Below are positions 22,753 through 34,719 of a DNA stretch of 64,000 nucleotides, piece after piece. This stretch comes from Epiperipatus broadwayi (taxonomy: Eukaryota; Onychophora; Udeonychophora; Euonychophora; Peripatidae): NCBI GenBank assembly GCA_028023455.1, contig JAQFVV010000022.1, positions 12,299,984-12,363,983 on the forward strand, read 5' to 3'. The notes under the pieces were generated by a model. It saw only the letters and a program-made list of their open reading frames with translations. It was not told the DNA's origin and searched no databases. Every line of letters starts with the position of its first letter. The first letter of the stretch is position 1. The translations under genes and the position numbers were made by a program.

Positions 22753-22862
22753 CACGTGAAGAAGTATTTGTTTAGTAAGATACGTGAAGAGTATTTGTTT
22801 AGTAATTTACGTGAAGAAGTATTTGTTTAGTAAGATACGTGAAGAACTATTTGTTTAGTAAG
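22753..22862 (+). repeat. Short tandem repeat, about 28 bp x 4
   Basis: ACGTGAAGAAGTATTTGTTT with its continuation occurs four times at 22753, 22782, 22809 and 22838. Copy B of R3 has a single unit (about 31450), so the expansion happened in this copy. Confidence 0.8.
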
Positions 22863-22929
22863 TAAATATATTATTAAATGTTATAGCTATATAGTGAAAT
22901 AAATATGAATAACTCACAGACATTAATCT

Positions 22930-23620
22930 TATAAGATTACACACACATGCCATTTTTACCAGATTTTCCAAGTTTAATCCAGTTTTGTAATCTCTGTTCT
23001 CCACATTTTTTTAGCAAACATCTTTATTTCATCATCAATCTCACATGTGGTTTCAATCTAGGTCTCTCACAATTTTTTGAAATATGATTTACAATTTCAT
23101 TCTAAAATTATCATCTCTTCTAGAAATATGTTCATCTCAACTGATTTTACATTTTTAATACTTTCAATGATGTTAGTGATATACATATTTGGGTGAGGGG
23201 TCTGAAATCTCTGTATTGTTTTTTCTGTTAAGTAACGAAGTTTCTGATCGACATCTATCTAAAACCTTTTTTTTGGGTACATTAACATCCTACCTTTGAC
23301 CAGTATTCCTATGGAAAGTATTCTGTCTAAATTTAATTCTATTTTATGTTTAGATCTGTATTAATAATATGATCAAGTTATTTACAATTATTAACTTCAA
23401 ATTAATGATTATCAATCTTTATTTTTTACTGAAAAAATTCATGAACAATTCTTAAGAATTTAGCCTTATTTTTACTTTCACCCACAAGTTTTGCAATATT
23501 TCCTGGAGTTTTGAACCACTCTTTGCTAATGCAACTACAACATTTGCAAAAATTTACATGTTGTAAGTAATTTCCAATTACTTTTCTTAACCAAGAAAAA
23601 GCTTAAAACAAGAAAAAATA
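22930..23620 (-). pseudogene. RTE-clade LINE, 3' end of ORF, minus strand, copy D
   Basis: Homologous to the better preserved minus-strand copy at 31555-32130. Reading right to left, decayed codons match the RTE C-terminal region (a QIINTDLN..RIKLSQNAF-like block, then the HI.RRDD-like block). It is heavily broken by stops and shifts. It sits in the same place within R3 as the copy C 3' end, so it was inherited through the R3 duplication rather than inserted separately. Confidence 0.55.
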
Positions 23621-23689
23621 TTGATTTGGATTCCCACTGCCCACTCGATAATTGTTTACTTTTTGACTTCATAAAGATCAAAGGTAACA

Positions 23690-24150
23690 TCAATTTTATT
23701 TTGAACTGAGTAATTTATTGGAATCATGTATGGACAGTGCAAAATCAGTCTAAAGTCCCTTATTCTTTTTCTATCATAGATGAGCTAAGGTTGCCTTTAT
23801 ATAAAGAATGTAATTTTTTTTATTTTTTTTTCAATAAAAAAGCAAAAAATAATAATACAGCAATTTACATGAATACTACCTCCAAGTGTAATGTTTCTAA
23901 ATGCTTTTATAAATAAAAATATTTTTAATAAACAATATGGTTAATACATAACACAAAGTTTATTTTTAGATTAATTTCTAACAAATTAATAAAAAAATAT
24001 TTATTATAATAGATAGCAGGTAGGAAAAATGTCTGTTTTTTTCTCTATTTTTTTTTTTTACTTTCTTACAAGTCTTAAGTTTTAAATACACATTGGATTT
24101 ATAAATTAAGTTGTAATATTACTAGAATAAACTGCAAGTTCAGACACTAA
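23690..24150 (+). repeat. Direct repeat R5, copy B
   Basis: Matches 20590-21035 in the same orientation. Contains long T and A runs. No coding content. Confidence 0.8.
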
Positions 24151-26455
24151 TTCTCTATGTATCCCCCTCCCCTTTCTTCCACTTTTTAAAGAAGAAATTT
24201 ACAAATAAAATGAACACAAAAAAAAAAATCTAAATTTTGAAACTTTTTTTTTTCATTTGCAAATTAAAAAAAAATTGTTTGAAATTTATCTACATTTTGT
24301 AAATTGATATTTTGTACATTGTATGGCAAAAAATTAACCATGAAAGCTGAGAAAAAATTTTTGGTTCCCCTGATCACTTTTCTACTCCTCCATTCTTCTC
24401 AAAAAGCAATAAGAAAATGAAAAGAGAAATAAAAGTTCACCAAAAAAGGACCTATCTATAAAAACAAATATTAAAAGGTTTTATATTACATAAAAGTATT
24501 ACTACAATAAGTTACTATCTTTCCAAAAGAAAAATATATTTTTCGTTTCCCCAATCTCTCTCCCAATCCTCTACTCACCCCCTATTTTTCAAATTAAAAA
24601 GAAAATAAAAAGAGAAAAGCAAAATCTGACAATGAAAACTAATATTAGAAAATTTTAAATTATGTATAAAATTTATAAATTTAGTTGTAGTAATATTAGT
24701 ACAATAAATAACCATTTTTCCAAAGAAATCTTCAAGTGATTGATTAGTCATTGCAGTATTGTTTCCTGACATCAAAGCAGTGTTTAAAAAGTAAAAAAAA
24801 TCAAAATGTAGATACTTGACTAGATCAGTACCATTAAGACTGACTACAAGTAAGGTTTTTTTTCAACATTATCCCACAAAATTATTTTTAAATGCTTTTT
24901 TAAACTTAGAATCTCTGATTGTTTGAGTTAAATTTTGTAATCATTTTTTAAGTTGCTTCTATTAAATGGAATACCTTCAAATTTTGTACACATATTATGA
25001 AAATGAAATATTTCTGAATTATTTAATCATTTGTCCAATGCAGATGAATTTCAAACACACTGATATATATTCAGTAAGTTTTTGGTGATGCACATGAGGG
25101 GGAGGCATACTTTTTTTAAAAAGCTTATATGACAAAACATTATAAATTAAAGTAGAAATAAAAGCAACTTTTAATGTCTATTGATTGTAAAATTTTCTTA
25201 TTTTATTTAAAAAACCATGTTGAAACTAATTATTAATGCATATAAATTGGTTCTTAAATATATAGATTATATGACATTATTTTGCTTCCCATTTTAGAAA
25301 AAATTACAAAAAGATTTGAATATTAAAAAGTTATAATTAGTATTGATAAAAAAAAGTATTTTGTTAATAATGCTTTTTTAGCTTTGAAGTAAAAAAATTG
25401 TTTTATTTGGCTACAATGACGTTTTTATACTTAACATAAAAGTGTAACAAGCCAAAATCAAAAACAAATGTTTTATGACATAAATAATTACAATAAATAT
25501 CAATTATATCTGTAATATTAAAATAATTTGAATAGGACTAAATAAAAAGGAATGTTTTCAACATTTATTTACATTTTACATCCAGAGAAAATTGATGAAC
25601 TTATTAGACAATTATTTTTTTCCTATCACTGAATCCTAGATGCTTAACACACACACACACACATTACTTCCAATTGAAAACAAATGTGTTAACAAATTTT
25701 ATGATAACATTTTAAAACATATAAACTCATTAGACTCTTTGCAAGATTATTTTTTATTAGAGAGCTTATAAGCAGATTAATAAAAATTACTTATTGTTAT
25801 TAGAAGATACATCATACAAACATTAAGATAGTCTTTTTTGGAAATTAAGCACTTATATTTCCTTAGTTAAATTTAATCTCTTTGCCTATCAATACTTTCC
25901 TGACATAAACATTAACACTCACAAATATTGTTATGACATGAGGCATTTTGTGATATGGAAGAGAAGATGGTGGGACATTTTTTGCCTAGATCCTCATCTC
26001 TACTCTCTCAAATTCTTTTTCTAACTTCTGTTATTTAAATTACAGAAAAAGGAATTTTTACTCACATTAGATTGACAATTTTTTTTATTTTCATCTTATA
26101 CCATTTTTGAAATGTTATTTCAAATGTAAAACTACATCTTGAATTTTAAATCTTGTTTCTTGAATAAATTCTTCAAAATAAAAACAAGAAATCAAACCCT
26201 TTTGTAAAAAATATCTAATATTACTTTTATAGGTTAAAGATTGAAGAGATTAATGAATTACGAAAATTGAGCCATAAAATGATTTTATTTATGTTATTTT
26301 AATACAAATTTATTTGCATTACAAATAATTATATTACTCTTATAATCTACGTATTATGAATAATCATCAAAAATAGAACTTTAATTCATTGTGTTGCCTT
26401 CTCATATAGTTAAATAAATCGTATAGTATAGCAAAATAAAATATCTTTGTATAAC
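24151..26455. other. AT-rich interval, nothing recognised
   Basis: Many A and T runs and a short (AC)n at 25651-25664. No frame beyond 70 codons and no recognisable domain, tRNA box or foldback. Confidence 0.5.
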
Positions 26456-26457
26456 AG

Positions 26458-26461
<4 letters not shown>

Positions 26462-26493
<32 letters not shown>

Positions 26494-26535
26494 CCCTTAT
26501 ATATATATATATATATATATATAAAAGCCCTTATT
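26462..26535. repeat. (AT)n microsatellite in tandem with AAAAGCCCTT
   Basis: Two (AT)n tracts (26463-26490 and 26499-26522) are each followed by AAAAGCCCTTAT, so microsatellite plus flank has been duplicated as a unit. Confidence 0.85.
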
Positions 26536-26599
26536 GACAAATATTGTTTTCTATATAAAATTAACTATAACCTATTATAGTGTAAACGGACATGCCCAT

Positions 26600-26870
26600 A
26601 CAACCTTTTTACTTCGTTGTATTTATTTCCTGATGAGCATATTGTAGGAAGGAACCATCAATTGGCATTCTCCAATACAGATGTCACCCCACCTACAACA
26701 ATATTTCCTGCTCATCAGAGCATGTAGTACCATCGAGACTATCTCACTACAACCTGACTCACCTGGTTCTAGTTATGCCGAACACAGCTCAGGAAACATG
26801 AGATTCTCATGAACAAATGCAATGAATGACAAGTGATGCAACATAAAGAACTGGATTCGTTTTATATAAC
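26600..26870. repeat. Short inverted-repeat-bearing segment, unidentified
   Basis: Richer in G+C than its surroundings. CCTGATGAGCATATTGTAGG (26632-26648) has an inverted, slightly longer counterpart at 26695-26720 (ACAATATTTCCTGCTCATCAG). Both arms contain CTGATGA, but no GAAAC with an intervening stem was found. Identity unknown. Confidence 0.4.
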
Positions 26871-27284
26871 AATACATTTATTACATAACATTTGTTAAGA
26901 TTATTATTTCTCCATTGTTACTTTGCACAATAATCCCATAAAGTTTATCATTAGTTCATTTTTGAAATAGTACATCTTGAGGATCCATTTTCTGGCATGT
27001 GCTTATCTTCTTCGGTTCCATTGATTACTTATTCCTCCTTGGTAATATATTTATCTGCAGTGTCCTTTAATTCTTTAATTGTGATTCAAATATTATTCCT
27101 TGATCCATGTACAGTTGTATTTTTCTTAAAAACATTTGTAATTTCTTCTTTTAAAGATGTGTATTATTTTCTTAAGCTTTTCTAATTTTTCCAGGTATAA
27201 CTGTTTTGTACATAACATTTATTATATCACCAGCTAGAAATGTATTTCAATTATATAGTATTTGTATTGCATTCAGATTGATAT

Positions 27285-27610
27285 ATGTGGTATCTATGAC
27301 TTATACTAGCGCAGATGTATTTTACATATTAAAATATATATAAGTATTTATGATTTATCTCAATAAAGACGTATATTGTATACAAACATATAGGTATTTA
27401 TGACTTATTTCAATACAAATGTATTTTGCAGATAAGATATTAGTATTTGTTCTTTATTTCAAGTTAGACGTATTTTGCATATATTATCATTTATTTAATT
27501 AAAGATATTTTGGGACTTATTTCGACACAGACATAGCGTGTGTCTAAAATATGGTTATTCATGATTTATTCCAACAAAGACGGATTTTGTATATCAAACA
27601 TAGTCATTTA
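27285..27610 (+). repeat. Degenerate tandem repeat, about 50-bp unit, about 6 copies
   Basis: Repeated pattern: ATGACTTATTTCAATACA, then GACGTATTTTGCATAT, then AGTATTT, with many substitutions. No function seen. It lies just downstream (in transposase sense) of the hAT remains. Confidence 0.6.
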
Positions 27611-28262
27611 TCCATCAATTTTTCAAGAGAGAACAACTCTTCAGTAATTGCAAAATTATGATCAATTCCTCTGATGAATACAAGCAGTTGTGCAGTATCT
27701 TTAATATAATTGCTCTCATCCCTGGGCCAAAGAGTACCAATCAAATGATTTGCTAACTATAACTAACTGTTTTAACAAATTCTCTGAAATTGCATCTACA
27801 TGGCTAGTACTAAAGTTCTTCTTGACCAAGATATTGCTTTAATTTTTGTTTTAACTTCTGGGCAGACAATCTCAACAGTGGCAACCATGCATTCCTTTAA
27901 AAATTCACCTTCAGAAAATGATTTGTTACGTCTGGCAATAGTTTGGCAGTATTATGCACTCCTTGTATGTCACTTTGTTTGACAAAAACATTTTGATGCC
28001 AGTTTAAACTTCTTAATAAACCATTTGCCTTTTGCTGTTTTTCGTTTTTTGGTAATGTACTTGCAAATATATTGTGTTTACTTTATAAATGCCTCTTCAA
28101 ATTGTATTCCTTGAAAACAGCAATGCTTTCACGGCATATTAAGCACACTGTTTTGTTTTCAACATTTGTGAAAAAATTCTTCCATATCCGTTCATTGTTA
28201 AAAACACGGCATTCATTGATTGTCAATTTTACATGTTTTAACTGTAGTCATTTTTAAGAACA
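27605..28262 (-). pseudogene. hAT-superfamily transposase, N-terminal part with BED zinc finger, degenerate
   Basis: Read on the minus strand across frames, the sequence gives NECRVFNNE, FFTNVENKTVCLICRESIAV, FKEYNLKRHL.SKH, ANGLL.SLNWHQNVFVKQSDIQ, a broken middle, and DTAQLLVFIRGIDHNFAITE then ELFSLEKLMDK. This is the N-terminal third of the hAT transposases often annotated as GTF2IRD2-like or ZBED-like: a BED finger (C-x2-C ... H-x4-H) followed by the start of the RNase H-like domain. At least four frame shifts and several stops make it dead. The catalytic C-terminal part and dimerisation region are absent, and no terminal inverted repeats could be paired with it. Confidence 0.75.
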
Positions 28263-29440
28263 GATTTCAAAAGTTGGAAATTAAACATGTCGGAACCCTA
28301 GTGAAACAAACAATATACTGACAAGTGAAATGATTTTAATCAAGACCGTGAGATTTAGACAGAAACAGAGTTGATCAAGCGAAAAGTTCCAGGATCTTAA
28401 TTTGAATTATTGTTTATTTTACACATATAATGAAAACGAGTTAGTTTGATAGCTTCTACTCTATGAATTATATTCTTTATTATCACCGCATTTATGAAGC
28501 TAGCATAAAGAATAAAGAAAATAATTGAGAATAATAAAAAAATTGATGATCATATTTATTTTATCACCTTTAAAGTTGAAAATAATTTTTTATTCTTAGC
28601 ATTATTAGATTTTCAAAACCACTAAATTTATTATTCATTTGGTTATTTTGAAGTTGTTTACAAGAACACCTGAGTTGGGTAATTATAAAATAATTTTTTT
28701 AAAAAAAGTTTCAACAGATGATGCATGATTAAACAGAAAAGAAAAATATTTTAGAAACAGATGAGAGAAGTTGGATAAAATAAATCTTTTAGCTGTTTAG
28801 CATTTTCTTTAATTACTTAATCGTATTTTTTAAGAAGGGGATAATTTTTTAAAAAATAAAAGTTACAAATAATTATTAACTTACTGTTGTCGATTTGGAT
28901 GTTATTACTAAGAAGTTGTTCGATTTCTAAATTCTAAAATCTAGCATAGATTTACTATTCATATTTGGTGACCTCGATGTAATGGATTGAATGAAAATAG
29001 TAAAATAAGTTCAAGAATAAAGACAATACATTTTCTCCCAAGTGATTATACACTTTTATTTCAAAAGACACTTGGGAAATGTTGAGATTTTTATAGATAG
29101 TAAGCAAGATCGTTCTTTAATAGAAGGTAAAAATATTTCATCTGTCAATAAAGATTTCGTTTTTATTAAAGAGCATTACAATTCAAATTTTACATTTGCG
29201 ATTAAAAAAAACAGGTTTTTATAAAAATTAATTTTGTTGATTTGAAAATATTCCCACATTTACAATCAAATTTTACTTTATTCTTAAAAAGACAAATATA
29301 TACATGCATCAAATCAATATTACTTTATTTTTAAGAAACATATATGTATATAATTAATAACTGGAAGCTATCACTTTACATATTTTTATCTATATGTAAA
29401 ATCTGTATGATAATGTATATATAAGTACGACATTTTTATA
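28263..29440. other. AT-rich interval, nothing recognised
   Basis: No supported features. Open frames here are short and lack recognisable motifs. Confidence 0.5.
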
Positions 29441-29443
29441 TTT

Positions 29444-29514
29444 ATAGGTGGGCCACACCAATGCACACCAAGGGCCATATGTGGCCCGTGGGACATAGTT
29501 TGCCCAATCCTGGC
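29444..29514 (-). mobile_element. hAT-type non-autonomous element end (fragment)
   Basis: The minus strand begins CCAGGATTGGGCAAACTATG, close to the widespread hAT terminal sequence CAGGGGTGGGCAAACT, followed by GGGCCACATATGGCCC and TGTGGCCCACCT. GC-rich in an AT-rich setting. The other end was not found, so it is a fragment. Confidence 0.55.
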
Positions 29515-29665
29515 TTAAACACATTCATTGTTTGGATTTTTTTACAGGTAAAGTCTTTTTTTTCTCTTAATCTATTTTTTTTTGTGTGTCTATATCTTCG
29601 ATTATATAAACAATTTAAAATTTTAGAATCTACATAATTTTATTCAGTTAGTTTTTATGATATAT

Positions 29666-31233
29666 TGTGCCAATGCCAAATTGGCACATGTATATAAAAT
29701 AATTTTGTATAAAAATTATTATCAAAATCTTTCGGAAAAAAGAATTTGAAATAAAAGTTACAATTAAGTACTTTAAAGAGGGGAGAGGGAGTTTTCCTAT
29801 AAAAAAAATTAAAAGTTAAAAATCTCTTTTCATTCCAGTTTAGTAGAATAAATGCGTAGATATGTGCAATGGTAAATAGAAATATAGTAAGATAAATGCG
29901 TGTTAGAATAATATTTAAAAAAATAATAATAATTGAAATGAAATGTATTTAAAAACACAGTGGTGGGCTACTAAAGATATAAAAACAATACGTTTATGAA
30001 AGCTACTACTAATCAAACAATCAATCAAAAAACACGTTGTCGTAGGATTAGTTATCAGGGAATTTCGACAACGCCTATTGCACTTATTCCCGGAGGATAT
30101 CAAAACGAAAACAATTCACAGATATAAATAGTTAGATTTTATCGGACATTCAGTGGGAGTTTGCAATTCAGTCTAGTTTGCAGTTTCAGTCTATTTAGCA
30201 GTGTCAGTCTTGTTTACATTATTTAGCAGAAACAGAAATGCAGTGCTGAAAATCTTATGGAAATATACGCTGGTGCTTCAGCCCTTTGTCCAACAAGATC
30301 ATCAAAACCTGCCTGTGAAATAATGTCTTCATAACCACTCCAAAATCCTCCGTCAAACGTTCAACTGTCTTCAAGAATAAAAATGGATTCGCATAAAATC
30401 TCGTCAAGGATTGTCAAAATCTAACCGGTTAGATATAACTCATCGGAAGCAGCAGAAGCAGCCAACGATAAGCAACAAAAAATCCTAGGTATATATTTTA
30501 TTATTATCATTTATACGTAGTAGTCACCACTGTAATCCGTAAATATTCAAGACTCAAATTATATGAACTCTATCATACATAAAATGAACTGTTGATATGT
30601 GTGTGTAAGTTTCAAATGCTATTAATGCTTTAGTATTATGTTTGTGAATGTGAAAAGATTTAAAGGTCAAAGATTATTTATGCTTTTTTCTTAAAATATA
30701 TTATCATGTGTTAATTTAAAAAAAAAAAAAGTGCGTGTGTTAAAATTGGATTTATAGCAATGTTTATAATGCGTTAATGTTAGTTAATAAATTATCTTTA
30801 AAACTTAATTAATGATAAGTAAAATAAATTATCTTTAAATTTAAACTTTATCTGTCGGTCAATTCTTTTTATCAATCTCTTCTTACCAATATTTTATTAC
30901 TGAGTAAAATTAGACTGGGCTAATTAAAGGAATTGTTTCGAGCGCTGGATTATGAGCCTACTGCCCGAATATGTTAGTCTTCAGACTAGCTGGCGCCCCG
31001 GGGTTTACCCCGAAACAAATAAAGTATTTGGATAGTAGGGGTTTGAATCTAGCAGCCGAGATGGGCCATTGTTGATAGTTAAAGCTATCAATAAGATCTC
31101 CCATTTTGCTCCAACGTGCCGATTCGGTCACGTAACCTTTATAAGATTATAAATGTATTATGAAGGAGTTTGAAACCGGCCAAAACTTATATATACGTAT
31201 AAGTAGGTGGTTTCAGCGGTTCGACTCGGTACA
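29666..31233 (+). mobile_element. Solo LTR, family 1, copy B, with empty site in R3 copy A
   Basis: Same 1.6-kb TG...CA block as 14780-16393, here 1568 bases and flanked by ATAT on both sides. R3 copy A reads through the target. TATAAAT at 30123 and TCAGT at 30150 keep the spacing of the other copy; AATAAA is at 30376. The first 23 bases form the same TGTGCCAAT/ATTGGCACA hairpin. Many substitutions and indels separate the copies, so neither is recent. Confidence 0.72.
30121..30155 (+). promoter_or_regulatory. Putative LTR core promoter, copy B
   Basis: GATATAAATA and TCAGT at the same spacing as in LTR copy A. Confidence 0.5.
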
Positions 31234-31554
31234 ATATTGTTTTTTTTGTTGTTGTTGTTTTAATAACTATATGTGTCTTCTGGAATGTGGAACTGTTCCT
31301 AGGAAGCCATGAACGTGGGGTTTACATGACTCTGCTAACCAAAGTGTTGCAATGACAAGGCTATTGTGTTCAAATGGTCACAAACAAATATATCAAGGAC
31401 TAATTGAGTTCATTTATATCCCATCTCTTTGCAGAAAATATGTCAAAGCAACGAAAGAAGTATTTGTTTAGTAAGTAAATATATTATTAAAAGTTATAGG
31501 TCTACAGCTAAATAAATATGAATAACTCACAGACATTAAGCTTTAAAAATACAC

Positions 31555-33300
31555 ACACATGAAGTTTTTAGCTATTATAGATTCTCCAAGTTTAATCCAG
31601 TTTTGTAATCTCTGTTCTCCACATTTTTTAACAAACATCTTTATTTCATTCATCAATCTCACATGTGGTTTCAATCTAGATCTCTCACAATTTCTTGGAA
31701 TCTGATTTACAATTTCATTCTAAAAGTATCATCTCTTCTAGAAATATGTTAATCCCAACTGATTTTACATTTTTAATACTTTCAGTGATGCCAATGATAT
31801 ATATATATATATTTGGGTGAGTGGTCTGAGCTCTGTATTGCTTTTCTGTTAAGTAACATAGTCTTTGATTGACATCTATCTAAAGACTTTTTTAAGTACA
31901 TTAACATAGTATCTTTAACCAGTATCTCTATGGAAAGCATTCTGACTAAGTTTAATTCTATTTGGTATGTTTAGATCTGTATTAATAATTTGATCAAGTT
32001 ATTTGCAATTATTAATTTCTAATTAATGATTATCTATCTTTATTTTTTACTGAAAAAATCCATCGAACATTTCTTAAGAATTTAGCCTTATTCTTACTTT
32101 CACCTGACAAGTTTTAAATGTTTCACGGAGTTTTGAAGCACTCTTTGCTAATTCAACCACACCATTTGCAAAAATGAACATGTTTTACGTAGTCTACGTT
32201 TCTCTTTAATCCACTAAACACTTCTTGTAATACTAATGTAAAATGTTTTGGAGATATTGAATCACTATGTTGTTCACCCGTTTCACTTTTCATCTTCTTA
32301 GTATCACTATTTAATCTAATCACTGCTACTGCAATTTTGATAACTATTGTTTTCAATAGATTAATGATCGAAAGCTTTAACCGTTATTCAAATACTTATT
32401 AAATCAAATGCTTTTTTATAATGGCAACTCAAATTCATTGTTGCTTTCAATAACTTCCTTAATATTTGTTTTTTAGGTTGGTTTGAATCCATAATACTCT
32501 ATAAAGAATTTTAATCTTGATATAATTTTGTGTAGAAGCAATAACAGTTTGCTAGGCATTTAACGTTTTTCATAAATATCAATTTTTCTTCTTTACTTGC
32601 TGCTTCACCTCTTTAACACGTGGCAATTTAGAAGATGTAGTAATTGTAAAGGATACATTTTTTTCCTGTTCTTTTACTATATAACATAACTCATATAAGA
32701 TTTTATAATGGCATCTGTATTTTACTAATAAGGTCCGATTTTTATTTTTTTGGTGACACAACTTTTAAGATGTTTGTTTTCTTTTATAGATTACCTTGAC
32801 AAATCACAAATATATTTTCTTATATCATTATTAATTCCATTTTTAAATCACTTTCAACAACTCTAAGTATACTTACAAGATGATAAAAAATGTTATAATC
32901 TTTCTTTTCTTTATAAATATAGAAAATTAATTAATTGCTGCTTCTTAGTTTTACAATTCTAAATCTAGCATCAGTTACCCTCAGCCAAGTCTAAACAATT
33001 TTCAAAATCTGATATTTTAAAACGATTAATAAACCAATAATTATAATTTATTACCGGTTTCAGAAAGTTAATTAAGAATTTGCTGTTAATAGTGATTTTC
33101 TTAATATCCTAATATTTGTCTCTTTTAATTGTTATCAGTTAATCATTAATCATTACCTATGTCGAACGTTATAATATTGAAATATACATTTTCTCTTAGA
33201 CAAAATACAATCTTTATAACCAAATTTATCTTAAGCACTTTTATTTATCAGTCCTTTATGAATTCTAACATTACTGACCCCTAAGATAATTTTAAAATGT
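31555..33300 (-). pseudogene. RTE-clade LINE, minus strand, copy C (EN remains to 3' end)
   Basis: Order on the minus strand: decayed endonuclease part at about 33260-32950 (homologous to 2510-2960); the N-terminal RT block TITTSSKLPRVKEVKQQVKK at about 32650-32590; the RT motif DSISPKHFTLVLQEVFSGLK at about 32285-32215 (RTE 'GD.ISPKLF...LE..F'); a QIINTDLN..RIKLSQNAFH block at about 32000; and the terminal region IPRNCERSRLKPHVRLMNEI with LQNWIKLGESII at about 31700-31560. Stops and shifts throughout. The 3' end overlaps repeat R3. This gives the most complete domain order of the family in the window. Confidence 0.75.
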
Positions 33301-33900
33301 CATGGGGCATGATCAAAAGTATAATATATATTTGTACAATAATCTGGATTTTTTTTCATCACAATGTGGACTTGTTCGATTATAAATCTAAATTATATGG
33401 ATTTGAATCGTTGAATCTTCAAAGTCTTATTCTTCCACTTTATAATGAACATTACAATATTTAAGCTTGCAATATTTGTTTTTTATTTGTAATAAAGAAC
33501 GTTAATTTTTTACATTAATTTTCTCATTATCTTTTTTTTTAAATATAAATTAACGTTTATTTAATCATTAGTTTACAATTCAAATTACCGAATAAACATT
33601 GATATCAAAATTATTACACTAATATTTACATCATTTACAGATACATTAATGTCATTGTTGAGCTATAGTTTTACATCTCTCCTTGCATCAAAGATTCCCA
33701 TAAAGAAACATAGTTCATACTAATCTTCAAGAAAAATAACAGAAAAAAAACACTCCATGATTTCCCATCCAATGCATGGCTTCCATGCTTATTAACACTC
33801 TATCCTCATACCAGCCATGAAAAATACTGCAAGTCATTATCCTACCAATCATCAGATTAGACAATCATATTCCATATCATTGTGTAAACTTCTTTTGAAG

Positions 33901-34134
33901 CTAGCATTTTATATCTATGTTTAGCCATAGTATTATTTTTTTAAATTCTCTAAACATACTGATATTTGTTTCAAGAAATATGGATTTACATCTCACACAC
34001 CAGATGGCAAATAGAAATAACACTATGAACCTAATTAGGATTAAATTGTTTCTCTGCATTATGTGATGAATTAATCCAGTGGAGTAATGTAAGTAAACAA
34101 ATACTATATTAATATTAATAGTATTATGTAGCAA
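33901..34134 (-). pseudogene. LINE ORF2, probable C-terminal end
   Basis: The frame contains IVLFLFAIWCVRCKSIFLE and later FKKIILWLNIDIKC. This resembles the end of L1/Tx1-type ORF2 proteins ('..laIW..RN..vf' followed by a helical tail). The identification rests on that motif and on its place between the endonuclease fragment and the A-tail. Moderate to low certainty. Confidence 0.35.
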
Positions 34135-34196
34135 TGTAAACCATTAACAAATTATTATCAATATAACAGATTTTATATGAAATAAAAAGAAAACTT

Positions 34197-34415
34197 TTAT
34201 GTACAAAAAAAATTAGCAACTCCAGCATCCACAGATCGGGATAATGAATGTTGTAAATAACTCGCCATTAACAAAATTAATATATATCTTAGGTCTGAAT
34301 TTATATGTAACCTGGTCTCAACATGGCATAGTATGTAAGGACAAAATTGCTCAATCCACTCGTTAATAGCTTGCATTTTCAGTCTCGAATTAAGCCCTTT
34401 GGAAATGTCCCTCAC
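34197..34415 (-). pseudogene. LINE ORF2, start of EEP endonuclease domain
   Basis: The frame includes KGLNSRLKMQAINEWIEQFC then PYILCHVETRL, matching the N-terminal EEP pattern 'NINGL.s..K...i..wi....pDIlcLQET'. The glutamate of the QET motif is present, but the glutamine is replaced (HVET). HSLSRSVDAGVANFF corresponds to the following '..S....gGVaIL' strand. It then stops. The rest of the endonuclease and the reverse transcriptase are absent, consistent with internal deletion. Confidence 0.6.
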
Positions 34416-34719
34416 CAGATTTAATTTTATAAGCTTTAAAAAGAAAAATAATAATTATATGTATCCACTGTAACTTAGTATGAATCAATTCCTCTGACTT
34501 CCTTTCCCATCCACATTATTAGAACATATCGTCACTTTTCTCTTGGAAAGGACTGGATTATATATGCTGCTGAGTTTTTCTCCCTGAAATTTCTGTACTT
34601 TTGTGAAGTGTCTTTTGTCAAAGACCTTGATCTGCCACTCTCATTTGAATTTTAGCCAAACCAACCAAACTAGCTTGTGAGACTCTATTGCTATAGGCAG
34701 CCAATTTCACAATGATTCC

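Larger units (their letters stand above)
22015..23640 (+). repeat. Direct repeat R3, copy A (paralogue of 29535-32210)
   Basis: The tract from TACAGGTAAAGTC (22022) matches 29545 onward and, past the LTR inserted in copy B, resumes at about 31260 and runs through RTE 3'-end remains to about 23620. Copy A keeps the uninterrupted LTR target (TTTTTATGATATATATATAT at about 22139). Between 22366 and 22600 copy A is much more GC-rich than B. Confidence 0.8.
29535..32210 (+). repeat. Direct repeat R3, copy B (interrupted by solo LTR)
   Basis: Matches 22015-23640. The LTR at 29666-31233 interrupts it at a site that is intact in copy A. The right half consists of the 3' part of a minus-strand RTE LINE. 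Confidence 0.8.

Noticed and set aside
26632-26720. Further hammerhead pair (both arms have CTGATGA)
   Set aside because: No stem II followed by GAAA was found after either CTGATGA, so the motif alone is not enough.
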